Part shown: one piece after another, positions 13,890 through 27,602 of the stretch
Position numbering within the stretch: position 1 is the first letter of the stretch
How the letters are laid out: every line of letters starts with the position of its first letter
Assembly (NCBI RefSeq): GCF_000003815.2
Contig: NC_049980.1
Location: 16,079,598-16,143,597 of the forward strand
Reading direction: 5' to 3'
DNA length: 64,000 nucleotides
Origin: Branchiostoma floridae
Taxonomy: Eukaryota; Chordata; Leptocardii; Amphioxiformes; Branchiostomatidae
The notes under the pieces: model-generated
The model's database searches: none
Told to the model about the DNA's origin: nothing
What the model saw: only the letters and a program-made list of their open reading frames with translations
Made by a program: the position numbers and the translations under genes

Positions 13890-14630
13890 TTGGGGGAGTT
13901 GTCTACTGTATAACAGACATGTCGGAAAAGCACTCATCATCTCTAACAATGATCACATTATCTGTATCATCGCGCTTTCTCTCCGGTTCCCAATCTTCAT
14001 TTGTTAGGGCCTCAGAGACTGCCGATTTTTTAATCATCCTCGATTTTTGAGGCGTGGAGATAATAGTATGTCTTTATAGGGATCGATTTCGAAATGAATA
14101 CCTAACTCATACTAGTACTTCTGAACACCTTCTCAAAACATAACATTTTATATAAGTCCGTACTGTTCATATTTCTTGTCAGTGTGATGTCTTGTCAATT
14201 TGACTCGGTGAAAACGGAAAAAGAATAACTTGACTATTTTCTCTATTTTCATTCATTCATTCATTCTTTGTCTTGGTTCAAGGATAAATCATTACCCGCA
14301 GGATCATTGGAATACTGAGCTCATCCATATGATGAAATTGACATTCTGTTCAGCTAAACCTATCTTTGTAACTCGAATTCAATTTAGCCCTTGATAGACG
14401 CAATCTAATGCAGACAGGGTAAGTGGAGGCGCATCGAGTGCTTAATGATCATTCAACAGTTGTTTGGACGCGTCGTGCTGAACGCGCGCCACCTCTTGGG
14501 GGGGTAGAGAGTCTGTTTCACACGTGTGTATACATTCAAGTCCGTATTGAAGTCCGTATGGAATTTTCAGTCTCTACCACGGTCAGGAATTATGTAGAAA
14601 TACGACCATACAGACACATAACATGCCAGA

Positions 14631-14730
14631 NNNNNNNNNNNNNNNNNNNNNNNNNNNNNNNNNNNNNNNNNNNNNNNNNNNNNNNNNNNNNNNNNNNNNN
14701 NNNNNNNNNNNNNNNNNNNNNNNNNNNNNN
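14631..14730. other. assembly gap (100 N)
   Basis: Exactly 100 N, the conventional length for a gap of unknown size, so real distances across it are uncertain. Confidence 0.99.
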
Positions 14731-17700
14731 TGGCTGAGAAGTATGGTGGGCGACCCAGCTTACTCGTCTGACTTGTTATCTTCCTATATTTGTCCAAAGT
14801 CTATTATTTTTCCAGCAGCCTGTGGAGCCTGGTAGAGGATACTCACCTCGTACGGACTTGAATATATGCACGGGTGGTCCGGCTTTAACGAGCGGGCCAT
14901 CGAATACGCAATGGGTGCTCTGTAAATTACAAGAAGTGCGGCACAATAGTGTGTATGCATTCTGTCATCTAGCTGCAGTGCTATGACAGCTTCATCAAAT
15001 TGTAGTAACATTATATATCAAGGTAATGTGAAAGCTACTTTGAATGGGCAAAGCGATCGAAAACATCTTTAATCATCGAAAAAGCCAATTTGGCGTTCTT
15101 TGTGTCCATAAATTGATTTAGGTATGCGATTCACATCTGAAACATACTGCAAGAATATTCTCTGTGTGGGTCGGAAGTGCCGGGTGATAGTGATGATTTT
15201 CAAGGTAAAAGCACTTTGCAGCAGTCAGCGCCATCAATGACTGCCTTGCTGGCTTGCATATTCACTATTCACTAATGGTTTAATCCAGCATTGTCGCCGT
15301 CTGGCCTGTTTGACCAACACGTGCGACTGTTCAGGGAGCGTTCGGGAACGATGGCTCCGACACTGAGATCGGATTGACATCTCATTGTACTTAAAAGCAC
15401 CTCAATGGTAATGTTGTTCTGATTGAGATGCTGAACATCAGCATCAGCCCCACCAGGCCCATCGTCTATTCTGCCATTTGTGTTCTCCCTAGAGGGCTCT
15501 GCTGCATCGTTCCGTTCAGCGGCGAAGGGCTGCATTACGCGGGGATATCAGGACTGGACACCGTCCAAAATCTGCGGTGGTTGAAGAGCGAAGTGACATT
15601 ACTCGATGAATATACAGGACTTGAATTACATGGAACCAAGCTACTGCATTCCAAAGGTAGGCATTTGTTTTTATTGCATTTGTTCCACCGTGTGTTGTGT
15701 GACCGGCATGTCAGTTGATTTGCGAACAAACTAGCCACATCACAAGTAATGACATCCTAGCTGTCATGCGACGACCAGAACTCCAAAAGTACCAAACAAC
15801 AGCTTTCTACGCTTTATGATACCAGAAATTCAACATCTTGCCATGGCTGAGCGTCAAGGTATTGTGCGTCAATATACCCGTCGTAGGCTATTTGATGCAT
15901 TGCTATCCTGTACATATTTTGTAGAAACCGCAAGCAATGCATATGCCTCAATGCCTCCCTCTTCGCCATGCTGTTGAGTAGCAAACTATAGCCTACTGAT
16001 GTAGATGGGCACTGGAACATAATGGAAGCAACGGACAGCTTATACATGTACTTTGGTAGGAAATATGTTACGAATACAAATGTATTTCAATGGAATATGG
16101 GTCACACCACGTCATCGCCCAAGATATCGCCCAAACATGTTTTATTTCATTTCTGATTTATAGTCAGCGTTGATATCGCCGATATTTATGAGTACTATTC
16201 TCTGGCCAAACAGAAGGATTCATGAATACGTGGTAACATCTGGTGGTGATATGAAATAAAGATCACATTCTTTTGCAGATTTGCAGTGTCATGAAGCACT
16301 GCGCTTCTACCAATTTTGTTAGTAGCTCCCCTTGTTACAAATGATAGGAAGACAACCTTTAGATATCCAAACATATTTGCTTAGAACGGAAGGTGATTTT
16401 TGTAACGAAAGGCCAAAGGTGCTGTGAAGAATTATGCGGGTTTTGTGCTTGAAGGAACAAGTGGAATCAATCATTGCAGGAAAGGTGCATACTTGAAACC
16501 TCAGGGGACATTAGTTAATGATGTAATATATCCACAGCAATGCGAGGATTAACCGACCATCCAAAGCACAAAAAGCAGTGGGAGATAAAATTGAACATTT
16601 CACATCTCTTAACTACAACCTCCACAGGTTTCAATCACATACGATCTTTAACGAGATTTTGGTAAAGATAAACACATAAGATGCATCACTCGCCGTAATA
16701 TAATGGGGCCGCCTTACTGTCGTCAGATGGCCAAATCATTCCTCAGGCTAAACGTAATGTGTATCAGGGATCAATCTACCATTTTATGGTACCCTCGGTA
16801 CACATTGAGTCAACATTGATAATGCTGAATCGTGCACAAAGACTATAATGTCAACACGTCATTATTGCATTTCGATGTATTGCCTGTCGCATAGGAAGAA
16901 CAGGTCAAACGTTTGATTGGCTCTTACAGTGCTGTATTGTTACTTCCGATTGGCCAGAGGTATGATGCTTTTCTTGCTTTCGGCTGGTAACATTACAAAC
17001 GTGCCGAGTTCCCGACCATTGGACACAGATCACTCAACGAGTCGTCTCTTTAACACACGCTGGCAGCTATGGTCATGCTTTCACATGATTTCGATATATA
17101 CAATCTACTGAATTGGAATTTACGCCAGAATGAAATGCCCATGTGTAATAGTCAAGTGTGTACAAAATCAAACTATCTGAAACTTGATTGAAACAGCTGC
17201 TTTGCCTCTAGAGCTTGACCAATTTCTTTCTTTGCTTTTAGTGTTACAAAGGCACTGTAAATAAATCATTGCGCACGCCGCCTCTCACCTTAAAAAACCC
17301 TAGCGCAGGCTCTAGGATAAGATCTCTCCCTCCAGCCCTGTACCTATATGGGCAAGGGGCGAATCGACAAGTGGAAACGTGAATAAAGTAACGAAACAGA
17401 TTTATCCACAACTCCACGACCCCTATAGCAGTTTGAGTTTATATCAAAATGCCACTAGTGATCTTCAAGATGACAGCTATGGAGTATCTCATTCAATTTA
17501 GATAAACATTATCCCGAAGTCAAATGAAAAGCTTGAGGCAATCAAACTCTGCGAGGGCCTCTTCTTCAGTAATCTTGAGGATTTCCACAAGAATGCCCTC
17601 CAAATGGATCACAGGCACAAACGCTCATGGAGCATTGCATATGGTTAGGGAATCAGTCAAGCATACAAGGAAGCAAATGTTTCTACGAGTTGCACTCATT

Positions 17701-19392
17701 TTAGAGGCGATACTGTCACTTTGATCAGACCACTGCTTGATAATTTTTCCACCCCATACCAATTTAAAGATCATAGAGGGGCTCAAGTTTCTAAATGTGT
17801 GCTGTCACGTCAGGATCTATTGCAGAAGTTGCAACGATCTTTAAAGAGCAAGCACAATCATCGTACTATATGAAAGAACCATTAGTATCATTAGTTTGTC
17901 ATGAAATGACTAAGGGCCTTGTATATCTGGATATGACTTTACGCCATCCGAGCCATCTGTGAAGAGATATGCCTGATGTTTCGGTCTAATGGCGATGACT
18001 AAACATCATCTGACTGGTGGAATATTGTACAAGTAATGATAACGCCGCCGCTGTGATTGCTATCATCAACATAGAACGTATGTCTTTTTTGACGTCTTGT
18101 ATTGCAATGGTCATGAATATCTGTGAATGCCTCCCTGCAGCCGTGCTATGCTCGACGCTTGGAATTCATAAGAGATTACCCTATTAATTTACTGTATTTT
18201 CCGGGTGGGCGAATAAGCTAATGAACCTAGCTGTTCTGATATTAGAAACTCGATAACAGGCTGTAAATTTTGAAATGGTGACTCAACATGTAATGTGTAA
18301 GGACATATTGAGTGCGATAAATAGGTCCATTGGTGGACTGCTTACAGTCAAAGTCATTACCTACATGAAATCAAAACCTGCACCTGGCGCAACCTACTGA
18401 TTTCCTTTAATAAAACATTTACAGTCTTTTACCTTCCCGGTGTAATCTACCCAAACCGTGCATACTGTAGGGAAGACTTTGGTACCTTTCTTGTAGTATG
18501 AGATACACAACTATGACATCCAGACATACGCAGGAGACAAAGGTGTAACCCATCTGAGATAAAAGATAGATATATGCCACTAAGCAATCTAAATTACGCG
18601 TCGTATATGAAACGAGCAGGTAATAAGCATGTGCTTGGTTCCAACTTCGCATGCACAGCGAGGTGCGTTGTGGGTTATATGCCAAATTTACCTGACACAT
18701 AAACGAAATACATTGAAATGTGTAAAAATGATGGTCTAGACAAGACCCGTTTACAAGGAAGGGACCTTCATTATTGACATATTGCCCACAAAGCCACCAT
18801 GAACAGGCTTGTAAAAGTAAACTGCAGAGTTTGCCATTCCCTTCTGCGTAGTACCGCATTGCCTGGCCTAAAAAGAGGTATAGATGATTGCTTGTTTACT
18901 AGTAACATGTTCTGAAGCAGTAGTGATACTAGTTATTTCCAACATCTTTGTGAGGACAATCAAGAAAATCTATATGTTCAATATGTATGTTGGCATGTAG
19001 GGCATACAATCCAATTGCGGTAAATGAGCTCCCCGGGGACAGCCTGCCATATTTTGCAGACTTCTCCTGCCCTGCTGCCAGCGTTAATGACACTGAGGCC
19101 ACAGGGCCAATCAATTGCGTTATAGAGGTTAATTGATTCAGTTCGCCAACCCACGAATCTTCTGAGCCGATAAAAGCATTTCCAATGCTCCATTTTCCTG
19201 CACACTGCAGTGTATAGTAATCTTTTTAATCCTCTTATGTTATGACTCGCTAAAGTTGATTTGGGTTCAGCAACAGGACTGAATATGCGCGAAGGCCATG
19301 AATGGGCACAACATCTATGTTAATCAGCATTCAGTTTTCTGCAAGTAGGATTTGCGAGGATGTGATGGATATCATATACTATAGATTATAGG
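14731..19392. other. mostly non-coding stretch
   Basis: No gene is firmly supported. The least random-looking piece is a minus-strand open frame at 15535-15272, reported as a finding. A 146-codon minus frame at 18859-18419 is rich in Cys, Tyr and Leu with no domain and is probably chance. Confidence 0.4.
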
Positions 19393-19480
19393 AGCAGCAG
19401 CAGCGACATAAATTTGATTGGTGATTTCATGATTGGAATGTCATGCAAAATATAAAAGTATGACTGACAAGACAATGTTC
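19393..19480 (+). repeat. 5' fragment of the CCACTAGACGGCG MITE family
   Basis: The stretch around GCAGCGACATAAATTTGATT, GTGATTTCATGATTGGAATG and GACTGACAAGACAA matches the first half of the copies at 27408 and (inverted) 29931. No 3' half follows. Confidence 0.45.
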
Positions 19481-20384
19481 GTTGTAATGTCATTATCTGT
19501 ATGGAGGGTAACAAAGAAAGGTTCCATATCTACAACCTTTCCCATAAGTTTTGGTCTTATGATCTGACACTCAATTTACATGACGTAGTGGAGGTATTCA
19601 GTACTTTACTCTTAAGTAATGAGAAAGAACCTGGCTTCAGCAATTACTCAACTCAAGGGGCTGATGGAATTGTTGATGAGGACAGGTGGCTGCTCAGCCA
19701 GGTTGGGATTAACTATATAAAAATGGTCGAGACTGTTTCAATGTGACTTGTGACTAGAGGCGGTTGTCTGTGCCAGTTGGATGCTCGACCAGGTTTGATT
19801 AACAAAAAGGCACCACATAAGGTCCCTACGTGTTGTCACCTGCTCTGCAACCTTCACCTCTCGTTCCTGACATGTAAGGCTGCTTCATGTGTCACGAACC
19901 CCAGCCGTCACACTGTGACATATTCTAGCAATCTCCTGTATAATACATCATGCGCACAGGCAAATGTAACGATTCTCTGGTATGAGTCTGTGTGAATGCA
20001 AACTCGCCCTATCATGTAGGGATGTATCACTACATCAGCAATCTTGTCACAGACCTTCATTCGTTTTGACCAGAAATAATAGAAAACGAATATCACTTTT
20101 TTCATTGTTTGTGTAATATGTTAACATTAGAAATCCACTATATTCATTTCTATCATTTTGCATGCCAGGATTTCTCTCCATAGAATCAAATAGCAAATGC
20201 AGGGTAGTTGGCATGTGAAAAGCCATGCATTGTACATATAGGGCAATACATTAGGCATCGCAGCAATCCACAAAACATGGTAAAAGATACATAGTCTTAA
20301 GTGAAGTTTAAAAGCCTCGAAGAACGACTGTTGTTATGTAGCAAAAGATACCATACGTTGTATCATTTAACATTATTATTAACA

Positions 20385-20590
20385 CCCCAACCCACCAGGG
20401 CGGCGACCTCGTTGCGACCGAGTGATTTGACTGAGTGCTCAACAAATCTCATTGATAAAAACAAATATTTCTATGCCAGTCGCATTTTGTCATAGTTTTA
20501 CAGTTGAAGTAAAAGGTTACACAGATACAATTTAGGATGCAGTCACTGCATTGAGGTCGCAGGTAGATCGTCATCTAGTGGAATGGGGGC
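20385..20590 (-). mobile_element. copy of the CCACTAGACGGCG MITE family
   Basis: Read on the minus strand it opens CCCATTCCACTAGATGACG. It contains the family tail (TTTGTTGAGCACTCAGTC, CACTCGGTCGCAACGAGGTCG) and closes GCCGCCCTGGTGGGTTGGGG, an inverted match to its own start. Both terminal inverted repeats are therefore visible. Confidence 0.75.
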
Positions 20591-21091
20591 CTTATGCCAT
20601 ACCATTGGTAGTATAGCAGCATCGTCTTTATCGGTTGTGACCGCAAAGCCCCTAATCATATTCCGATTTCGGTACGGTTACATGGAATCGTAAGGCGGCT
20701 ATTAATCGATTATAAGATAAAATAGAACTATTTGAAGCCCAGAGTTCCGCTCTGGGAGTATCGATAGTTGTAATGAAAGTTTCACGTTGCTTTATCAAGG
20801 TTCACACTCTACCATGGGAAAACATGCATGCATATTGGGATCGATGTTGATGGATACGCCAGATGCCTAATTCAAAGCGTAATGACATTTCCGTGTTCAC
20901 ATAAGCCTTTAATGCCTGAGATATCGCAGGCGGAATGTGAAAGCATGTAGCGGAATTATTGGCAAAGTTGAGCTAAGCCGAAATATCATTATATCCTAAG
21001 AAGCAATGAATACTTCATCATTGTACTCGATACCTTAGACAAGGGCACCAGCAAGTTCTACAAAACCAATAGCAACATGTGCGGCCTTGGG

Positions 21092-21320
21092 CCCCCTTTC
21101 CACCAGACGGCAATCGCTGAGCGACCCTAAAACGACCACAATTAGATGTGTAACCCTTGGTTTCATAATTTGTATATCTCACAAAATGTGAAAACAAAAC
21201 CTACAAACAACAAATACATAAACAGAATTCTTCTTTATCCGTGAAATTCATTGGGAAAGCTGTCAAACCTTTGGTCGCCCAGTGGTAGCAGCGCAGTCGC
21301 AGCCGCTAGTGGATAGGGGG
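21092..21320 (+). mobile_element. best-preserved copy of the CCACTAGACGGCG MITE family
   Basis: Begins CCCCCTTTCCACCAGACGGC followed by AATCGCTGAGCGACC, and ends GCAGCCGCTAGTGGATAGGGGG, an imperfect inverted repeat of the start. Internal landmarks are GTGTAACCCTTGGTTTCAT and TGAAATTCATTGGGAAAGC. There is no open frame of note, so it is non-autonomous. Confidence 0.8.
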
Positions 21321-24300
21321 TGTGAGCTGTCTAGCTACACACAGCAGTATGGAGTAGACACTGGTGTTTTCATGCAGAAACCATGTCGATCTCACTTCAG
21401 CTTTCATGACAGGGTCAACATAGTGGTATTAGCAACTGTGAAGTTAAAGTTGTCACGACCTCATATGAAGAAAAAAATCATGGGGAATATCTTCAATGCG
21501 TCAAAACTAACTTTCTTGAAGTCCAAAGATCTTACGAGGAACGCCACAAATTCAGGACTTAAGATATAGAGCAATACACCACGGCGCCTTCTGACTAAAG
21601 TCTGCATGCCATTATCCCATATAAGTTATAACGTACTTATCAACTCTCCTGTCCTTCAGTAGACATGGCTCACTGCTGAGATGGTGATGGTATCAGTGGG
21701 AGGCTTAAGAGCTCTTCTTGTCTTCAATTCCTGTATACATGTATCGAGGTAATGCCATAGGTATCGACAGTAATTTATTAAGCGTAGTATGAAACAATAT
21801 TTCATATGCTGACAATTCTAGTTTTGCATCCTTGATCCTGGACATGCTATGGTCTTGTATTTTTGGTGGCAGATAGCTTTGGATGTAATGAAGAAGTGGT
21901 GTAGGTTTGGGTCTTAAGCTTCTCCGTTAAGGTACAGAAAGGCAAATATTTAACAACGTAACGTCACCGTCACTTTTGTATCATGTAATGGGTGACGTGA
22001 ATGACTCGCTAGGTGTCGCACAGTCTGATACTTTATGAATGAATATGTGTCATATATTGGTAGTCATTGGTCTGTTTTTTTTTAATGGATTAAATGGAGT
22101 ATTTTTGTGCACCTGGATCCCACGACTCCAGTAAGCGTCTAACAGTACAAAAGAGTTGACTTTGATCGGAATCCGTAAATCACTTTCACAGCTGCAGATT
22201 GCCTGCACTCAGAAATATAACAAAGCTCTTATCGTGACAGCTTTATATCAGACTAGAATTCGCAACAATGAAGTAAAGTGCTTCAATGGAAATCCCCGAG
22301 GGCGAGATATGTCAGGCTTTTATGTCTCTGTACACTGGCATGCTTTGGACAAAGCATTATCTCGAAGGAAAATAGTCTGCATTCGGAGTTTGTTGGTTGA
22401 AAGCTATCACTGCTGTGCAGAATACATATGATCTGATTGCGCCGTCTCCAAGAGCCAGTCTCCTACAGAATGATGGAACAGCCGAGAACATCTAAAGAAT
22501 AGGTCTCTGCTGATCACTCTGTCTTCGGGTTTATAAGTCGCCAGACAAATTTGGCCCTGGGCGATCAAACTCTTAGAACAGTGGGACCGAAACGAGTATT
22601 TGTGAAGCATAATTTGAAATAACACGTTAAGTAATGTATGACCAAATACGTTTTCCGACAGGCCGGTGGCGCTAATACACGAAGCAGCCTTCGTGCTGTT
22701 TCTAAATATTTTCTTCATCTGGAAACGAACCTAACAGTAGACTTTCTCTCATTGTGAAATATTCTACACTTTACTTTATGTCTCACAATCTGTTGAGAAA
22801 GCAAATGATCTATCCCATCGTAGATTACAGAGAACGATGTATTATATATCTTAGATGGCGCCAGCTTCCTTAAAGTATTTGTGGTGAGTTTTGCAAACAT
22901 GTCCTCCTAAGATCTAATTTGGACGTGTACAAAATTGGAGAATACTTGTTTCGCAATCCAGGCTACTTGGAGCCTCTCCTGTGCTGTACTTTACTCCAGA
23001 CAAATGGGAATCTCCTGCTTCCCGCTCCATTATACAACAACGTCGGCGGTAGGCTGAGATTAGCCTTATTGGGAACGGATGGATACGTAGATAAGATATG
23101 TTGAACTAATGAATCGGACGGATTCATCAGACGACGCTGCCGGATAGGGCCTCCACTGACAATCCCTTATTGACCACCGCCGTCTCCTCAGCACCAGACA
23201 AGCTGGAGATCGGAGAGCGTGCTGCGGAAACACCCGGCCGGGAGGACGCCATCTATCAAGATCTAGGAAGACAGTCCAATACGCCGTCTATTACAAGATG
23301 CGGATTATGGAGTGGTCAAGTTCTTTATCCCATTGCGTGCCGCCGGCTATTCTTACATAATGGATCGACTGCCACGTCCACGGTAATACTTAATTTGCCA
23401 CACTTCAGGCACAAGGAGAATACACGCGAGGGGAGGTATAGGAGTTAACGTCATAACGTATCAGTAAGAACTGCGCTCAGAGCTGCGCTCAGACTGTCTA
23501 CGAATGAATATTGCTGGCGATGCAACCATCAGTACCTGTGTGATACTTTTGACTCGCAACTCTCCACCTTTCAACGCTGAATAAGGCAAACGTCACTTAT
23601 TACACTTCACGAGTATGACCTGGCGGGCCATGGCTGCAACGTTAGGGTATGTATTTGGTCATTTTATGTATGTAGTATGTTACAAAGGGTCGTACTCTAT
23701 TCAAATCGTAGCATCTTAGCGACGATTGTTTGAAAGCAGTGTTCTTGTAGTTTGTGCATTAAACTTGTTTGTTTGTATTGTCTGCCGGGTAAACCCGCGC
23801 CCCGAGGTGTAATACACCGGCTTTGTACTGAACAGGACGAGCTGCATATATATGATGTATATTTGACCCAATATGTCCAGTGGATTCTTTTACGTCATAG
23901 AGGCGTGGCTATAGATCTCCTTAAAGACGGGACCTCCATTTAACGCCCCGTCCTAGGGACTGCCCTAATCGAATGTAGGTGCTCCTTTCACTTAGTGAAG
24001 TGAGGGAATTCGTGTAAAATGCCTTCACCAAGGGCACATGTCGACTCTCGGTCCTGGGGCAAATGAACACCCTTACTTTTCTTTATGCCAAGATGACACC
24101 ACCTTGTACCTTATGTTTATTTCTGTATTCGTTCACTAATCACCAGATTGCTTTTTTAATAAATGTCAAATTGAAATGAGGGGGATTTGATGAATTGAAT
24201 AATGTGGAACTACATCAAGCAGAAAGAAAGAGGTGACACGACAAAGATTGAATGTTTTCCCGCTTGAGGAACAGACATAGGTATGGGCATGACGCCACTG

Positions 24301-25026
24301 CTTCTACAAACAACACAATGAACACATTAATAAAAAAATTATTGTTCATCAATTATAACATAAGAGGTCTCGTTTCAATTGCTCTTTTTTAGCTATTCCA
24401 TAAGGAAAACGAGATTTACGTTATCTGCGATTTAGGGAAGGCAGATCATGCAAGATAACGTTTGCAAAATAGATGTACGTACATGATGTGCAGATCAATA
24501 TCTACCATCTTAGCTATGTTGGTGTAGATAAACAAGGTCTAATAGTTTTGTCTGTCCAAAAGCAATCAATTGAACCATTCCAGCTGTAGGTTCAAGATTG
24601 GCTTGGTCTATCATGTAATAGCAAGCGCACATTACGGGAACGTGGGATCAATATGCTAGTTGTAGTAGCACTCAAATAGATATCATCCTGATGCTTTTTT
24701 TTTCTGAAGCCCCTGTCACACTTATCCGTCGATGGCCTCCCAACCTTCTCCAGACCATGGTCATCTGTGGTTTGGAGTTGGTCTATTAGTCTCTAATCTT
24801 TGTCTGCGTCAGTCATCTATGACTGATCGGGAAAGTCATAATCTGCTAGGAGCTGGAACTAGAACTGGAGCTAGTACAGGAGGATCCCCAGACTACTCCA
24901 AACCCACTGCTGACCTCGGTTGGTGAATGGTCGGGAGTAAAGTTGTGGGAAGATCCTGAATGCGTGACGGGCTTTAACGGACATTTTCTGATGCATAAAT
25001 TCAAATCAGCCTATGTACAAACTGAC
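21321..25026. other. non-coding stretch, no gene seen
   Basis: No supportable gene. At 24708-24726 the sequence AGCCCCTGTCACACTTATC looks like a transposon end, but I could not find its inverted partner. A GC-richer piece at 23180-23340 has an open frame (92 codons) without recognisable motifs. Confidence 0.4.
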
Positions 25027-25121
25027 CTTCTAGGCAAGGTGGTCCTTAACCTTAACCCACGTGACTTTAGACCAAACTACCAATGGTCTTTAAGGTCAAG
25101 GAACGCCTTGCCTAAAAGGTC
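25027..25121. repeat. hairpin-forming inverted repeat
   Basis: The left arm CTAGGCAAGGTGGTCCTTAA pairs with the right arm TTAAGGTCAAGGAACGCCTTGCCTA (with mismatches), and the inner pair TTTAGACC / GGTCTTTAA closes on a short loop. It may be a small foldback element or a transcribed hairpin; no target duplication was found. Confidence 0.5.
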
Positions 25122-27407
25122 CATCATCTAGCTTTAGTTGTACCAATTTAGTTCAAAGGTCGTTCTTCCCCCTCGATTACTGAATTATCATTCATGACAT
25201 TCCGAGGCATACTGTAGCATATGGTATCTGAAATAGAATCTCGCCTCGTTATTGAAAACGTCAGCTCGCTTCCAAATTAATGGATACATTTAGTACATAA
25301 GAAGAGACGTATCCACCCGGGACAGACAAGGGCGTCCTAAGCAATACTCCTGGTAACAACGTCCTTGTTAAAACCTAGAGTGGATGATGGCGTTATCCAA
25401 AAAGATACAGCATCCCCGATGATGCAGGTAAGCCAGTCATTTAAACCCGAGGGAAATCAAATCTTTATTAGATAAGGTAATCACCTTTCCAAAGTCGAGA
25501 TGTATAAATTGCCACTGAAGGTTAAAGCAAGTACAACGCCAATCGTGCCGAATCGAGTTCACACAGACTGCGCCGCGCCTCTTCTAAAGGTCTTCGGAAT
25601 ACATGGTAGACCTTAGCAACTTACTTTTTTTGCATTTCTTTCAAACAATAGGTTATATATTTGACACAATCGTGTTACGATTGTAGCACTCGATATTTCT
25701 GATGCTTCACCACATCTGATACACCCCACACAGCATCTGCTTCTCTCATGAGTGTATCAAACATCTTCACTCCTCTGTGTGATAGGGAGGTGCATGTGTG
25801 CTTCGTTCATCAACCGTTTTTACGGTCCGGTAATCGTCACCTGCCTCCTACTCTGTTACGGGATCATTTCGAGACTGCAGGTGATCCTCTACACACACGA
25901 TGTACTTTATTGGACATGGAGGACCCTGATGTGGTTGAGGCAACGCACTGCGATAGACCCGTCAATAATCTCTGCCCGAGGATGGTGTGTTCGCCATATA
26001 ACTGAACTTAGATCAGAGCGTTCATGAAGTATGATGGGTTTTGTGCACAATCAGGTGTAGCCTCGGTTTTTCCCTCATGTCAAGGTCTGGCTGCAGAATG
26101 AATAGTAATGTACTTAAGCCTGAACGATTCTGAGATATGTTACATCTCCGTCAGGCGTTTGTTGATCAGGATACAATGGCGTGTGGGACTCTGACCATCA
26201 ATTACAATTCAGCACATCATACAGGTGCAGTCCACTTCAATTATGATGTATTTATCGCAGGAACCGCTCTTTTGAAAGTGAGAACCCTCATACACCCTCG
26301 TGCTCACGTGCCATTACGCGTGAAGTTGCACAGATAGAAAGATTTATGACATCACCCCAGCTCTCTTTTGGTGAGCCTAACTTCTATAGTACCGCCTTGT
26401 ATGATTCATCGAGGTGGATTCTGTTCTGGATGACTACCGCTCTGTAGTAATAACAATGCACTGATGGAAATGGAAGACCATTTCTGATACCGTGGTAAGA
26501 GATTTTCATTCTTCTTCCCTGAATGTAGTCTTCAAGCTTTGCGCTTGTGACAAGTCAAAGACCTGCCGCCCAAGGCTATTCATTGCTCTATGTTATTTCA
26601 ATTGTCTCACCTAACATGGATCCGTTCCACTGCATGCGTTCTGCATTCCAAGGCAAGGCTAGGGTTCACTATCGACTAATGGGGAAATGACTTTTCTTAA
26701 AACGCAGCAGTCAAACTCAACAAACAATGAAACCATCCTTGAACGGAGGAATAGATTTTAGACAATCCCAAATTTTGGGAGGACCTACTCACGTGACAAT
26801 GCCTGGTGCTCGTTCCATGAATACTTTTTTTCTGCATCAAAATACAAAATAAGGAAAGAAAAGTTGAATGATAAAAACACTGTGGGAGAGAGAGAGAGAA
26901 GCAAAAAAGACTTATACAGACCCTTCTCATTGAAATATAACAAATTTTACTCACCATTCTACTGAATTCGAAATAATGGACATAGGGAGCAAATGATAAC
27001 AAATTATAGATAAATAACAATTTAATGAAATCACAATCGTAATGGGTTTGATACTTAAGGAAGGGAAACACACACGCTCTCTATATGCATGTATTTGCAT
27101 ATATACATGTATATAGCTGGTATAACCGCCCTTTGGCGTAACACATCATCTTAGCAGGCACGTGGCACGGTAGCAGCTGGTTCTATTACACTTAACGACT
27201 TAAAAAATTTAAAACCAGTGTGCCCTTATGTATAGAGGCATACTCAAAACCACTTTATACTCATAGACTTCAGCATAAAGGTCCATACGTTAATGGGATT
27301 CTGCCGATCCAAAGTAGGCTTGAGACCGCTTGAAACATCCCAGCACTCCTCTCATCAGCTCGTACAACCTGCGGTAGAAAGTTGCCATGCCGCACCTGCT
27401 TGTTGAG
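25122..27407. other. non-coding stretch, no gene seen
   Basis: Open frames of 85-124 codons overlap on both strands around 25748-26027 and 26697-27071 but lack family motifs. A (GA)n run lies near 26887-26899. Confidence 0.4.
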
Positions 27408-27602
27408 CCCCCATTCAACTACACACGGCATAGTTGGATTTGTGTGATCCGTGACTTCATGGTTAGAATACTATTCAAAATGCATAAGTATTGACCGAAA
27501 AGACAACAAAAGACACAAAGTGTTAGAAAATTAGTTTTTATCTATGAAATTTGTCGAGCGCTCAGTCGAACCTCGCGGACTAGAGGCCCTGGTGTTGGAA
27601 TG
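27408..27602 (+). mobile_element. diverged copy of the CCACTAGACGGCG MITE family
   Basis: Starts CCCCCATTCAACTACACACGG. It has the mid-element landmarks GTGTGATCCGTGACTTCATG and TCTATGAAATTTGTCGAGCG, and ends near CTAGAGGCCCTGGTGTTGGAATG. It is more diverged than the 21092 copy. Confidence 0.6.

Noticed and set aside
18419-18859. 146-codon minus-strand open frame
   Set aside because: Cys/Tyr/Leu-heavy, no domain and no splice context; lengths like this arise by chance in 64 kb.
25752-26027. Hydrophobic frame with a Pro…Cys-Tyr…Ile pattern like GPCR helix 5
   Set aside because: No other helix or receptor motif follows, an overlapping frame is equally open, and the match is too short.
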